DNA of 43,326 nt from an uncultured Clostridia bacterium (GTDB lineage: Bacteria > Bacillota > Clostridia > Christensenellales > UBA3700): positions 1-43,326 of the forward strand of contig CAMQWP010000016.1 in the NCBI GenBank assembly GCA_947038565.1. The letters run 5' to 3'. The stretch's first letter is position 1, and every line of letters begins with the position of its first letter. Of this stretch, positions 1 through 10,400 are shown in pieces. A program made the translations under genes and the position numbers. The notes under the pieces are model-generated. The model did not search any database. It had not been told where the DNA came from and saw only the letters and a list, made by a program, of their open reading frames with translations.

Positions 1-188
1 CCTATAGTCTCCAGTTTATTACCAAACTTAATACTAGATAGACTTTTACAATCATTAAAAGCATAGTTACCAATACTTACAAGCGAATCAGGAAAAATTA
101 ATTCTGCTACAGCATTAATATTGAAAGCATAATCACCGATAGTCTCCAGTTTATTACCAAACTTAATACTAGATAGACTTTTACAATC
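1..188. repeat. Near-identical direct repeat inside the LRR coding region (1-53 and 136-188)
   Basis: Positions 1-53 and 136-188 match at 52 of 53 bases with a 135-bp offset (45 codons, about two LRR units). This is far more similar than the neighbouring repeats and points to a recent internal duplication, or to ongoing repeat expansion continuing past the window edge. Confidence 0.9.
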
Positions 189-2198
189 CTCAAAAACATA
201 ATCGCCAATACTTATAATCGAATCATTTAACGTTACACTCTCCAAAAGAGGTAGATAACGGAAAACACCATTAGGAATACTTTCTATACTATCGCCTATA
301 ACAAGAGATTTTAAGCCATTCATTTGTTTATTGCTCAAAATCTCTAATACTGATTGGTCACAATGCAATACAAGATTTACTATTCTATTCGTATCACCTA
401 ATGCATTATCACCTATAAAAACAACTGATTTTCCGATAATGAACTCGCTAATAGCTGTTTCTTCAAAGGCATTATCGCCAATACTCTTCAAATTACTATA
501 GTTAGAAATTGATGTTAGTCTGTAACAATTTTTGAACGCATCACTTTGAATATCATTTAACAAGTATCCAAATGTCACGTTCTCCAGCGAGTAACAGTTC
601 TCAAATGTAGAAGTTTCAATTGTTTTTATATTAGAGATATCAATCTCGGTCAACTTATTGCAATCATAAAAAGTTCTTGCTCCTATATTATCCAACCGAC
701 CTGTATTAGTAACAGTTTCTAGTGAGACACACCCTTCAAAAGCACTATTCATCAACCACTTAACACCACTGAGATCAAACTTTTCAAGAACGATACAGCC
801 ACCAAATGCTTTATAACCTATCACATCAATAGTGTCAGGCATCGAAATACTTGAAAGTGCTACGCAACCTTCAAACATTCTGTCAGGTATTTTCGATATT
901 GGAGTATCAATTACGCACTTACTTAGATATGTTGCGTCCTTAAACACACCATCACGAATATTTTTTACGCTTTCTGGGATAGTGATTTCATAAATACTTT
1001 CGCACCTTTCAAACGCACCGCGACCGACATATTCCAAGTACTTTGGCAATACGATCTCATCAAGTTCGGTGCAACCTCTAAAGGCGAAGTCACCTAATGT
1101 CTTCAACCCTACACTAAGCACAATGCTAGTCATATTACTGCAATTTTCAAATGCATTATTAGCTATCTCAACGATAGTATCAGGCATAGTTACACTCACA
1201 AGCGAGGTGCAGTCAGCTAGGATTTTCTCACTCAAAACTGTAGCTCCACTGCCAAATGTCACACTTTGCAGATTGCTCGCACCGCTAAATGCACTCGAGT
1301 CAATATTGCGGACATTATTACTAATAACTATTGTTTTCACTTTGCGATTATCACGCAAAATTTTCGGTGCAATACTCGTAACTGGGTTGCCATTGATGAC
1401 ATCTTTTATAATAACATCTTCTACCGTATCACTTACCTTTGTCACGGTGTATTCCTTCTCTAGCATCGTCTTAGAGTATGTCACACCGCTACGATTTTGA
1501 TTGTAATCACATGTGAACATATATACTATTGACGAGATAATTGCAACAAATATAAATACAACGCAAGCGAATTTAGCATTTCCTACTAGCTTTTTTCTAC
1601 TCGCGATAATAGCGTCAGCCTCATTAATTTTTTTTGTATACGCCGCCTTCATTTTCATTTTTTTTATCATTTTCGTCTTTTCTTCAGCTCGATCACGCTC
1701 GTCATCGGATATAGCAACACCATCAGTATTCGGACTATAAAATGTTATATTATCACCGCTAGCATTGCTTATATTCTCGGCTAAATATGTATTGTCAGTA
1801 TCAATATTTTTCAACACATCACCGCTAGCATTACATGCACCGCTATCCACATCTACGCGGTCATTACTGATATTATCTCCTCTAGCGCCGCTATCGCTAG
1901 CAACATCTTGCTCATCAATACCGCAACAATCCGTAACACACTCGAGCTCACATGACACGCATCTATCCTTATCTTTTGTGATATCACCTGTCATAATATA
2001 GTCGATCGTAACATCAAATATTTCAGCCAAAAGAGGTAGTTGAGATATATCAGGATTGCCTTTTTCGCTCTCCCATTTACTAACTGCTTTATCACTCATA
2101 TTAAGCATTTCGGCAAGCTCAACTTGTGTCAAACCTTTCTCACGTCTAAGCACCGCTATTAGTCTACCAATACTGTGATCTACACTAAGTTGTCCCAT
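1..2198 (-). CDS. HTH (XRE) - transmembrane - BspA-type leucine-rich repeat protein, partial (C-terminus beyond left edge)
   Basis: Open from ATG at 2198 to the window edge (at least 732 codons, no stop). GGAGGTG lies 5-7 bp before the ATG. Residues about 1-70 are a Cro/CI-type helix-turn-helix (GLTQVELAEMLNMSDKAVSK, then a W-E and a N-P-D-I-S segment). Residues 80-92 are Cys-rich (C80, C83, C87, C91, C92). A polar Ser/Asp/Asn-rich linker and a Lys-rich helix follow. About 208-229 is one hydrophobic helix (AKFACVVFIFVAIISSIVYM), preceded by RKK. From about 270 onward come LRR_5-type repeats of about 23 residues (I-x-x-x-A-F-x-x-C-x-x-L). By the positive-inside rule the HTH is cytoplasmic and the LRRs are outside, so a membrane-tethered DNA-binding sensor is the simplest reading (inference). 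It lacks a cleavable signal peptide. Own promoter at 2228-2257. Family assignment of each part is firm; regulatory role is not tested. Confidence 0.85.
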   Translation of the reverse strand, partial: MGQLSVDHSIGRLIAVLRREKGLTQVELAEMLNMSDKAVSKWESEKGNPDISQLPLLAEIFDVTIDYIMTGDITKDKDRCVSCELECVTDCCGIDEQDVASDSGARGDNISNDRVDVDSGACNASGDVLKNIDTDNTYLAENISNASGDNITFYSPNTDGVAISDDERDRAEEKTKMIKKMKMKAAYTKKINEADAIIASRKKLVGNAKFACVVFIFVAIISSIVYMFTCDYNQNRSGVTYSKTMLEKEYTVTKVSDTVEDVIIKDVINGNPVTSIAPKILRDNRKVKTIVISNNVRNIDSSAFSGASNLQSVTFGSGATVLSEKILADCTSLVSVTMPDTIVEIANNAFENCSNMTSIVLSVGLKTLGDFAFRGCTELDEIVLPKYLEYVGRGAFERCESIYEITIPESVKNIRDGVFKDATYLSKCVIDTPISKIPDRMFEGCVALSSISMPDTIDVIGYKAFGGCIVLEKFDLSGVKWLMNSAFEGCVSLETVTNTGRLDNIGARTFYDCNKLTEIDISNIKTIETSTFENCYSLENVTFGYLLNDIQSDAFKNCYRLTSISNYSNLKSIGDNAFEETAISEFIIGKSVVFIGDNALGDTNRIVNLVLHCDQSVLEILSNKQMNGLKSLVIGDSIESIPNGVFRYLPLLESVTLNDSIISIGDYVFEDCKSLSSIKFGNKLETIGDYAFNINAVAELIFPDSLVSIGNYAFNDCKSLSSIKFGNKLETI

Positions 2199-2227
2199 AA
2201 ATACACCTCCACTATTTCCATATGCTA

Positions 2228-2257
2228 ATTATACTCGAAAATTAGCAATTTTGTCAA
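2228..2257 (-). promoter_or_regulatory. Sigma-A-type promoter with overlapping inverted repeat, upstream of the HTH-TM-LRR gene
   Basis: On the minus strand TTGACA (2257-2252) and TATAAT (2233-2228) are both perfect consensus hexamers separated by 18 bp, about 30 bp before the ATG at 2198. An inverted repeat GCTAAT (2224-2229) / ATTAGC (2241-2246) covers the -10 element and spacer. This is a plausible operator, possibly for autoregulation by the HTH protein itself (inference). Confidence 0.75.
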
Positions 2258-2536
2258 CCTACTTACTCTCTACACAAACTCTACCGAGCGTAGAGTTGCA
2301 TAAAAGTGTAATATAATGCTTTGCAATGTCGATATTATGAATATTATGCAAGTTTCTATACAAATTAACTGTTATTTATGCAAGTTATGTAAAATTTTTT
2401 ATTCTTGTCAAATGATATTAATATATATATAGGTCTATCATCAGTTATTCATATTCGATAAAATATAACATTATATCTACCTTCACGAGATAATATTCAT
2501 TTTCCTTTATAGCAATTTTTGATGACAGTAAAAAGA

Positions 2537-2595
2537 TAAAAAAAAAGCGGACTCGTCAATAAATTAACCAATCCGCAAGAGCGGTCTCAACCGCT
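2537..2595 (-). terminator. Rho-independent terminator (two adjacent hairpins) downstream of the pentapeptide-repeat gene
   Basis: On the minus strand an AGCGGT/ACCGCT hairpin (2595-2580, 4-nt loop) is followed by a longer hairpin with outer arms GCGGA (2576-2572) and TCCGC (2551-2547), then a run of nine T. It lies about 215 bp beyond the stop at 2810. The rest of the 2211-2809 gap is AT-rich and holds the HTH gene promoter, imperfect repeats at 2645-2777, and no credible ORF. Confidence 0.75.
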
Positions 2596-2644
2596 TATTA
2601 TTTATATTTATTTGCAATAATCTTTACACCAAATAGTACATCAT

Positions 2645-2777
2645 AGCAAGACAATCGCACAGCCTGACACTATCATACTAAATGCATTATATCGAATACC
2701 ATAACTGCATGGACGCTACATTGAACCACGTAGGCACTCACAGCAAGACATCGCACAGCATAACCGCATGGACGCTA
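2645..2777. repeat. Imperfect two-part direct repeats in noncoding DNA
   Basis: AGCAAGACAATCGCACAGC at 2645-2663 recurs as AGCAAGACATCGCACAGC at 2742-2759. ATAACTGCATGGACGCTA at 2701-2718 recurs as ATAACCGCATGGACGCTA at 2760-2777. The elements lie between the pentapeptide-repeat stop and its terminator, so they would be in a 3' untranslated region. Spacing differs between the two occurrences and I do not recognise the repeat. Confidence 0.7.
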
Positions 2778-2809
2778 AATCGCACCGCATGGCAATACAT
2801 AACTTAGTT

Positions 2810-3463
2810 TTATTTTACTACTATACCTAGCATACATCTAGCTAAATTGACAGTTTGTTCCATATTAAGCACAGCACCGACTATTTCTTTGCCGTCCGAA
2901 AAGCTAATGCCCTCGATATCGCAAGTAGTGAAATCAATCCCTTTTAGCTTGGTGTGATAAAACTCAGTTTGCACGAAAGTCAGCTTAGTCATGTGCATAT
3001 CACGGAGCGTACACTCGCCGAAATATGTGTTATTAAAATTGCACTCATCACCGATGAAGTCACGAATATTTGACTTAGTAAAGTTCGCATACAGCATATT
3101 GCAGTCCTCAAACTGCACAAAAGCCATACGGCTCTCGCTGAAGTTACTACCTTTATAGTGCGAATGCAAGAAAGATACTCTATAAAAGTTACTATTAGTA
3201 AAGTCGCATTGAAAAAACGCACAATTCTCGAAAACCACATCATCAAAAGAACACTTTTCGAAATTGACACTGTCAAACTTACAATTCGAGAACTTGACTT
3301 TGTCGAACTCAAAATGGCTGAAGTTTTCTCCATTTAGATCTATCCCTTCAATACAAACCCCGTAAAAACTATCTTCATTATCATCAGCAAAAAGGCTTGT
3401 ACATAACTCTGGCTGGACAAGCAATTTTGGTCTATAATCATTGATAACTATCTTCTTTGCCAT
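2810..3463 (-). CDS. Qnr-like pentapeptide-repeat protein (217 aa)
   Basis: The reading frame extends upstream to 3619, but ATG at 3463 has AAGGAG 6-7 bp before it and is the likely start (MAKKIVINDYR). Most of the protein is five-residue repeats with Phe or Leu at the central position (e.g. CKFDSVNFEKCSFDDVVF), the signature of right-handed quadrilateral beta-helix proteins. Length (about 215 aa) and a hydrophobic C-terminal segment (TVNLARCMLGIVVK) resemble Qnr/EfsQnr-type dimeric DNA-gyrase-protecting proteins (established family knowledge). No signal peptide or membrane helix, so cytoplasmic. Monocistronic with terminator at 2537-2595. Whether it protects topoisomerases or confers fluoroquinolone tolerance cannot be read from sequence; a generic pentapeptide-repeat role is equally possible. 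Confidence 0.8.
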   Translation of the reverse strand: MAKKIVINDYRPKLLVQPELCTSLFADDNEDSFYGVCIEGIDLNGENFSHFEFDKVKFSNCKFDSVNFEKCSFDDVVFENCAFFQCDFTNSNFYRVSFLHSHYKGSNFSESRMAFVQFEDCNMLYANFTKSNIRDFIGDECNFNNTYFGECTLRDMHMTKLTFVQTEFYHTKLKGIDFTTCDIEGISFSDGKEIVGAVLNMEQTVNLARCMLGIVVK

Positions 3464-3644
3464 ACAATACTCCTTAAAAAAAGCAATAACCCACCGCATA
3501 AAAAACACAACCATAGTGCACTCAAACCATATATAATCCAACTTGCTGAAAAATGTAATAATGCTATTTATAAACTTATAGTGTGCGGTATAAACACTAA
3601 CAAACTTATTATATATCAATATGGCATAGAAGTCAATACTATAG

Positions 3645-3734
3645 TATAATAAATAAACTATATCGGATAATAAGTCACGACCACCATAAAGAATTAACTA
3701 TATAATAAATAAACTATATCAGATAATAAATCAC
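3645..3734. repeat. 34-bp imperfect direct repeat, 56-bp period
   Basis: 3645-3678 and 3701-3734 both begin TATAATAAATAAACTATATC and continue GATAATAAxTCAC, with two mismatches. They lie in the noncoding gap between the pentapeptide-repeat gene and the terminator at 3753-3783. Function unknown. Confidence 0.75.
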
Positions 3735-3752
3735 TACTAATTCAACAAATAA

Positions 3753-3783
3753 AGCACCGCATTTATCAAATAAATGCGGTGCT
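3753..3783 (-). terminator. Strong hairpin terminator downstream of the giant protein / lipoprotein operon
   Basis: A perfect 14-bp stem, AGCACCGCATTTAT (3753-3766) against ATAAATGCGGTGCT (3770-3783), with a 3-nt loop. On the minus strand it is followed by TTATTTG. It lies 22 bp past the lipoprotein stop at 3805. Confidence 0.85.
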
Positions 3784-3804
3784 TATATTAATTATGATTA
3801 GCTA

Positions 3805-4410
3805 TTAAGCTGTTTGAGTGTAAGTCAATATAGTGTTTGTGCTACCCTGAGAGTACACGATCACATATGACAATACGGTATTTGAAGTAACATCTACGCT
3901 AACAGTAACATTGCAATTAGTAATACCAGTAGCGTCAGTAATATTTAGTGTGCTAGCGATATTCGCAGACACTCCATTTAAAGTGATGACATTAGCCTCA
4001 CGAGTAAGTGACCTACCGTCTTCTACTACACTTGCGAAAGTAATCAAATTCGAAATACGCTCGCCTGTGTAACCGCTAGTAATAACTGGTTCGCTAGTGA
4101 TGATATCGTACTTGCCGTCATTAACACCGCCTACGACTATCTCGCTAAGTTTCTTTTCGCTAACATTTGTAGTAGCAGTATCGCCGTCAACCGTTACCGA
4201 TTTTTTAACGTAACCAACTTCGTTTTCAGTACCAGCCTGAATACTGATACTGTCAAGACTAAAGCCATTCTTTGCTATATTTTCAGTAACAGCAATGTCA
4301 TAAAGCTCTGCGTCCGTCTTAGGAGTGATAGTAGGTTTACAACCGATAAGCATAACCGACATAGTAATACATAAAGCTAAAATAAGGATTCCAAATATCT
4401 TTTTCTTCAT
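3805..4410 (-). CDS. Small secreted lipoprotein, hypothetical (201 aa)
   Basis: Signal peptide MKKKIFGILILALCITMSVM followed by a lipobox LIGC, so the mature protein should begin at Cys24 and be lipid-anchored. The rest is a Thr/Val/Ser-rich beta-type sequence (e.g. VTVSVDVTSNTVLSYVIVYS) with no domain I recognise. Its ATG overlaps the stop of the giant surface protein (TAATG), and its ribosome binding site GGAGG lies inside that gene's last codons. The two proteins are therefore probably translationally coupled and may work together at the cell surface (inference). Stop is followed by the terminator at 3753-3783. Confidence 0.85.
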   Translation of the reverse strand: MKKKIFGILILALCITMSVMLIGCKPTITPKTDAELYDIAVTENIAKNGFSLDSISIQAGTENEVGYVKKSVTVDGDTATTNVSEKKLSEIVVGGVNDGKYDIITSEPVITSGYTGERISNLITFASVVEDGRSLTREANVITLNGVSANIASTLNITDATGITNCNVTVSVDVTSNTVLSYVIVYSQGSTNTILTYTQTA

Positions 4411-7400
4411 TATAATGTACCTCCAACTTTCTTGATCGCGATACCAGCAAGAGCAAGTATGCTTATAAAAGTAACCGCAAGTGCGATAGGTAAAGCACTG
4501 TTGTTTGCAACATTTTTAGATATTTCTAACTCGTTATTGATAGTAGTGATGATAGTGTTGTACTCAGCAACTACGCCATCAAGATCAGCCTTAGTAGACG
4601 CTTTGTCTACATCACTTAGCTTGTTGTAAGTAGCGATAAGAGCCACAATGTTATCATAGCTATCAAAAGTAACAGTACCAACATTCTCTTTCTCAAGGTT
4701 GTAATCGCTTACAATATAGAAAGTAGTAACATTAATAGTAATAATCTTACTTGGAAGGATTCCGCTATCAGCGTCGCCCTTTATCCTAACTTTTATAATG
4801 TACTCAGTAAGTTCATTAAGTCCTGTGAATAAACCGCCATTGCTTATAAATACTGTAGTACCATTATCAACGATAGCATACTCAACAAGATCTAGTTTAT
4901 CAGTATCAACTTTTACAGTAATAGAATTTTTTGTATAAGTAGCAGTAATATCACTTGGGTCTAATACTTCTTGAATAGGAGCTACATTATATACTTTAAA
5001 CAATCCACCTTCTTCATTTGCAACGATGTAGTTACTATTTACAGTAATAGTGAAAGTGTAACCACCCTTTTTGTATTTAACCATTGCACCATCAGCAGTA
5101 GTTGGAACAAGATCAACATTGCCCTCGAAAGCATTGTAAGAAGCAGTGATTTTGCTACTGTGATCAGTACCGTCATTAGTGAAGTTATTTTTCTCTGACC
5201 ATAATATATCAATACCGAAAGCCTCCATAGTTATAGTAGAAGTCATAGGCTCGATAGCATTGTAGTTATCAGTATCCGCGATGTCGAAGTTAGCAGTGAT
5301 TACTTTTCCGCTATCTGCAACATTAGTAATACCATTTACAGCATTTGTACCGTCAGTATAGCTAACTGATACTCCCTCAGGAAGCTCAGTACCAGATATA
5401 GAAACAGTTTGTTCTGCACCGTTATAAGTAAAGTCACCGTTTGCAAACTCAACGCCAGTCATGATGTGATTAGCTTTTGCAATAGCCCAGTTTAGGTCAG
5501 CAATAGTTCCAACGATCTTATAGTTAAGACTATCATCAAGAACAGTTATAGCAACTTTTGCAGTATACTTGTCATTCGCTAAAGTTTCAGCAACATTACC
5601 TGAGTAAGCAATAACAGCATTAGGGATCTCTGTAACATTTATTGCAACAGTTTTCACACTGCCGTTGTATGTAAACTCGCCCGCTGTGTAAGTCCAAGTA
5701 TAGTCGCCTATGTTTATCTCTACAGCAGTGATTATGATCTTCGCCTCAAGAGTTGTAGTGATAGCATTATAGTTAGCAGTATCATCTACGATGAAGCTAG
5801 CAGTGATAGTAGTGTATCCTAAAGCGTTTACGTTAGTTACGCCGTTAGTACCATTCTCTCCGCCAGTGTATGCAACTGATACGCCCTCTGGAGTAGCTCC
5901 AGTAACAACGATCTCATTAACTGCACCTTCAACGTATCCAAAAGTACCGTCTGCGAAAGTAATATGACTAATAATGTGATTAGCTTTTGCAATAGCCCAG
6001 TTTAGGTCAGCAATAGTTCCAACGATCTTATAGTTAAGACTATCATCAAGAACAGTTATAGCAACTTTTGCAGTATACTTGTCATTCGCTAAAGTTTCAG
6101 CAACATTACCTGAGTAAGCAATAACAGCATTAGGGATCTCTGTAACATTTATTGCAACAGTTTTCACACTGCCGTTGTATGTATACTCGCCCACTGTGTA
6201 TGTCCATTCGTAACCAGATACAATAATGTCTTGAGCAGTCATAGTAATGTCTGCAGTAAGAGTAGTAGTGATCTCATTATAGTTAGTAGTGTCACTTACA
6301 TTAAAGTGAGCAGTGATAGTAGTAACACCACCGACAGGCACATTAGTTACACCATTAGTACTATTCTCACCACCAGTATAAGTAATGTATACGCCATCTA
6401 CAGGAGTACCAGTCACGCTTATTTCATTAACTGTACCTTCAACGTATCCAAAAGAAGCACCAGTGAAAGTAATATTATCAACAATGTGAGTACCTTTCAA
6501 GATAGTCCAAGTAAAGTTTTCTAGCTGAGCATCGTCTACTACATAGTTCGGCTTAGCAGTGATAACAACGCTTGCAACATAATTATCTTTTGCAGCAGTA
6601 GCCGTTTCGCCTTTGTATACGATATCAACATTTTCAAGAGCAAGACCCGTAGCATTTAGAGTAACAGTTTTAACTTCGCCATTATACGTATGTATTTTTT
6701 TTGTTTCATCCCACGATACGCCTGCAAGACTAATTGACTTTGCATTCATGTAATAATTTTTAGTGCAAGTGATTACGCCAGTAGCATTACCACTGATCAC
6801 GTAGTTAGTATCTCTAAGAGATCCAACAAACTCGTAAGCATTTACATCAGCATTAGTAAAGTCAATAATAGTAATATCAAGTTTTCCATCGACAGTACTC
6901 TCACCGACTGTAGGGTAAGTTGCGATAACTTCGTCGAACTGATTTAAAGTATTGTATTCAAATCTATCATTAGATACAGTACCAGCCGACCATGTAATAT
7001 CTACAGCCTTAGGCATAACTACTACATTAATCTCGATAGAGTGAGTAGTATTAGAATAACCTGCATTGGTAAAGCTGAAATTAGCAGTAGCTTTTCCAGA
7101 ATCTGAAACAGAAGTGAAAGTATTATTTAAATACTCGACTGACATAACACCGCCACCAACCACTGCTTCTTCAAAAGTAGCTAAGATAGTTTGAGTAAAA
7201 CCTGTGAACTCTAAAGGCTCAGAAGTAAATGCTACACTCGACCAATCAAACAAACCTTGCACGATAGTCCAAGTAAGTTCTGAAGTGGCACTACCAGCAC
7301 CGCCTATGATCTCATAGTTACCTTCAGTATCAGCGACTATAGTTAGTTCAGCTTTAGCATTATAAGTACCTACATCAGTACCCTTATTACTAGTATATTT

Positions 7401-10400
7401 TACTGTAATAGTACTTGGGACATTAGCAAGCAATACAGTCTGCTCTAAGCCGTTGTATGAAAGAGCAGTATTTGACTGCCACTTCAAGTTATTGATATCA
7501 ATAGATGCTTTAGTAATAGTATAAGACTTCTTAGAAGTAGCACCAGTTGCAACTACAAAGTTACCATCAGAAAGTGTTGCAGTAAACTCATAAGCCACAC
7601 CGCCGGCAACATTAATAAATCCGCCAGTAGGAGGGATAACAGTCATCGAACCGCTAGCAATTTCAGTATTTACTGGAACGTAATTAGCAGTAACCTTAGA
7701 AGACTGATCTGCACCGCTGTACACAAATGAGTAAGCACCAGCATCATTAGTAGACCAATCAATATTAACTTCCGCTGCGATCATAGTAATAGTAGCAGTT
7801 ATATCATCAATAGAAATATAGTTATCGAAATCTCCTACATAAGTAGCAGTGATAACACGTCCACTATCAGCAACATCAGTGATACCGTTTTTAGCAGTAG
7901 TACCATTAGAATAATTCACAGTAAGGTTGCTAGGAAGATTTGCAACGACAGCATATTGAGTCTTGCCGTTATAAGTAAATGAAGGACTTGCAAACTCAAC
8001 ACCAGTAACATCGTATTTATTCTTAGTGATGTACCAAGTCAAGTTCGTAATCGAATTATCAGTAATAATATAATTATCACAAGCACTTACAGTAACAGTA
8101 GCTTCGTAGCCACTAGCGTCAACAACAGTAGCTTGATAAATCTTACCATACTCGATAGTGATCTTACCCGCAGTCACAAGGTCAAGACCCGCTTGATTTA
8201 GAGAAACTGTCTTTAGGTCGCCAGTATAAAGTTGACTAGCTAGTTTAGAATTCCAATCAACACCAGTAAGGCTTACAGGCATTCCTGTCATATAAATAGT
8301 AGCTACTTTAACGATACTAATATCATTATAGTTCGTACTACCACTAAAAGTAGCAGTAATAGACACTCCGCTTTCTACAGCCGTAGTGATACCATTGAAT
8401 AGCTCACCTTGACCACCCGCGTAAGTTACTTTCACTTGATCGACTGAAGAATTTGCTCCAGTAGGAAGTCCAGTCGCGATTATGTATTGCATATCACCAG
8501 TATAAACATAAGACACATCGACAAACTTTATACCAGTAGTGATATAAGTAGCCTTAGAAATAGTCCATGTAGTATCAGCGATTTTAGCGTCATTAATAAT
8601 ATAGTTAGTATTAATAGGCTCTATCACAACGCTTGCAGGATAAGTAGTACCCTCCGCACTTGCATTAGTAGCTTTGTTAGTAGGGTAAGAAATAGTAACG
8701 TTCTTTAGTGCTTTACCTACCTCGTTTAGTTCCATTGCAATCTCAGCACCAGTATATTCGATAGCATTAGTTTCGCTCCAAGCAACACCAGCAAGGCTGA
8801 TAACTTCAGGAGTGATAGTAATAGTAGCTACCTTAGTTATAGTGATAAGGTTATAGTTCGCACTACCAGTAAAAGTAGCAGTAATAGTAGCTATGCTCTC
8901 ATCTACATTAGTGATACCATTTTTTGCAGTATTGCTACCGCCGACATATGATACACTTACCTTATCCGTACCCTCAAGATTTGCTCCAGTAGGAAGAGTT
9001 GTCTCATCAATGCTTACGCTATGATCATTACCGTCATATGTTGCACTAACATTCTCGAAAGTGATATCTCCGAATACATAATCATCTTTATTGATATTCC
9101 ACTCGATACTAGTGATAGCACCGATAATAGAATAGTTAGCGTTATTATCTTTTACTGTCGCTACCGCTTCAGCAGTATACGCAACACTACCCTCGCTAGC
9201 ATTGATCTTTGTAGCATTAGTGTAAGCTATAGTTACAAATTCATTGATATCGGTAATTGCAACGCTTTGCTCTCCGCCAGTATAAGTAAACTTATCAGCA
9301 GTGTAATCCCAAGTATATCCGCTTACGTCGATCTCATCAGGAGTGATAGCGAAAGTACTTTCAAAAGCAAGTGTAATATCGTTGTAGTTTTTGCTACCAG
9401 CAAAGTTAGCAGTAATAATCACATTACCCTCGTTAACATTTGTAATACCATTGAATAGCGTACCCTGACCACCCGCGTAAGTTACTTTCACTTGATCCAT
9501 TTCAGGATTTGCTCCAGTAGGAAGAGTACCAGCTATTTCAAAGTATTGCATTGCAGTGTTATATGTCTTAGTAGCACTATCAAAAGTGATACCAGTCATA
9601 ACGTATGTATTTTTAGTGATATTTAAGAAACTATCTTCTACTTGATTTCCGTCTAGTATATAGTTAGTATTCGCTTCAATACTTACGCTAATATCATGGA
9701 AACCTGCATTAGTTGCAGTATTCTTTATGTATGTGATAGTAGTATTAGGAAGAGTTTCTTCAGTCTTATTAATGTAAGCTGTCTTTAGCGTACCGTCATA
9801 AGTAGTTGTAGTAGTATTACTATCCCAACGCACACCGAATAGGGTTATCTTACCAGGGTTCATACTGATAGTTGCAGTCTTTACAAGTATAATGTTGTAG
9901 TTCGTGCTACCAGTAAAAGTAGCAGTTACTAGTAATCCGCTCTCAGCAACATCTGTGATACCGTTACGGTTAGAGTTAATTTCGTTTGTATACTCTACAG
10001 TCACACTATCAACTAAAGGATTTGCACCAGTAGGAAGCGTACCCTCTATCAATACATATTGCATTGAAGTATTATAAGTATGAGTAACGCCATTAAAAGT
10101 AACACCGCTCATATCATAAGTCGCACGAGTAATCACCCAGTTAATATCAGCAACAGTGCCAGTAATAACATAATTCGTATCAGCTATGATGTTTGCATGA
10201 GCAGTATAAGTAGCCTCGCCAACATTTGCGTCAGTAGCCTTATCACCAGTAAGCTCAAGAGTTACATGAGTAAGTGCAAGACCTACACTATTAAGAGTTC
10301 TAACTTGCTCGATACCAGTGTACACTGATGGATCAACATTGACCCAAGCAACACCTGATACATCGATAGACTTCTCTTTCATTGTAACACTTGCTGTCAA

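Noticed and set aside
1069..2001. Plus-strand reading frames opposite the HTH-TM-LRR gene
   Set aside because: They are antisense shadows of a repetitive LRR gene and have no start signals.
2645..2777. Possible CRISPR or attachment-site repeats
   Set aside because: Only two copies of each element, unequal spacing, no neighbouring integrase or cas gene.
2810..3463. Fluoroquinolone-resistance gene call
   Set aside because: Pentapeptide repeats alone do not establish topoisomerase protection; only Qnr-likeness is supported.
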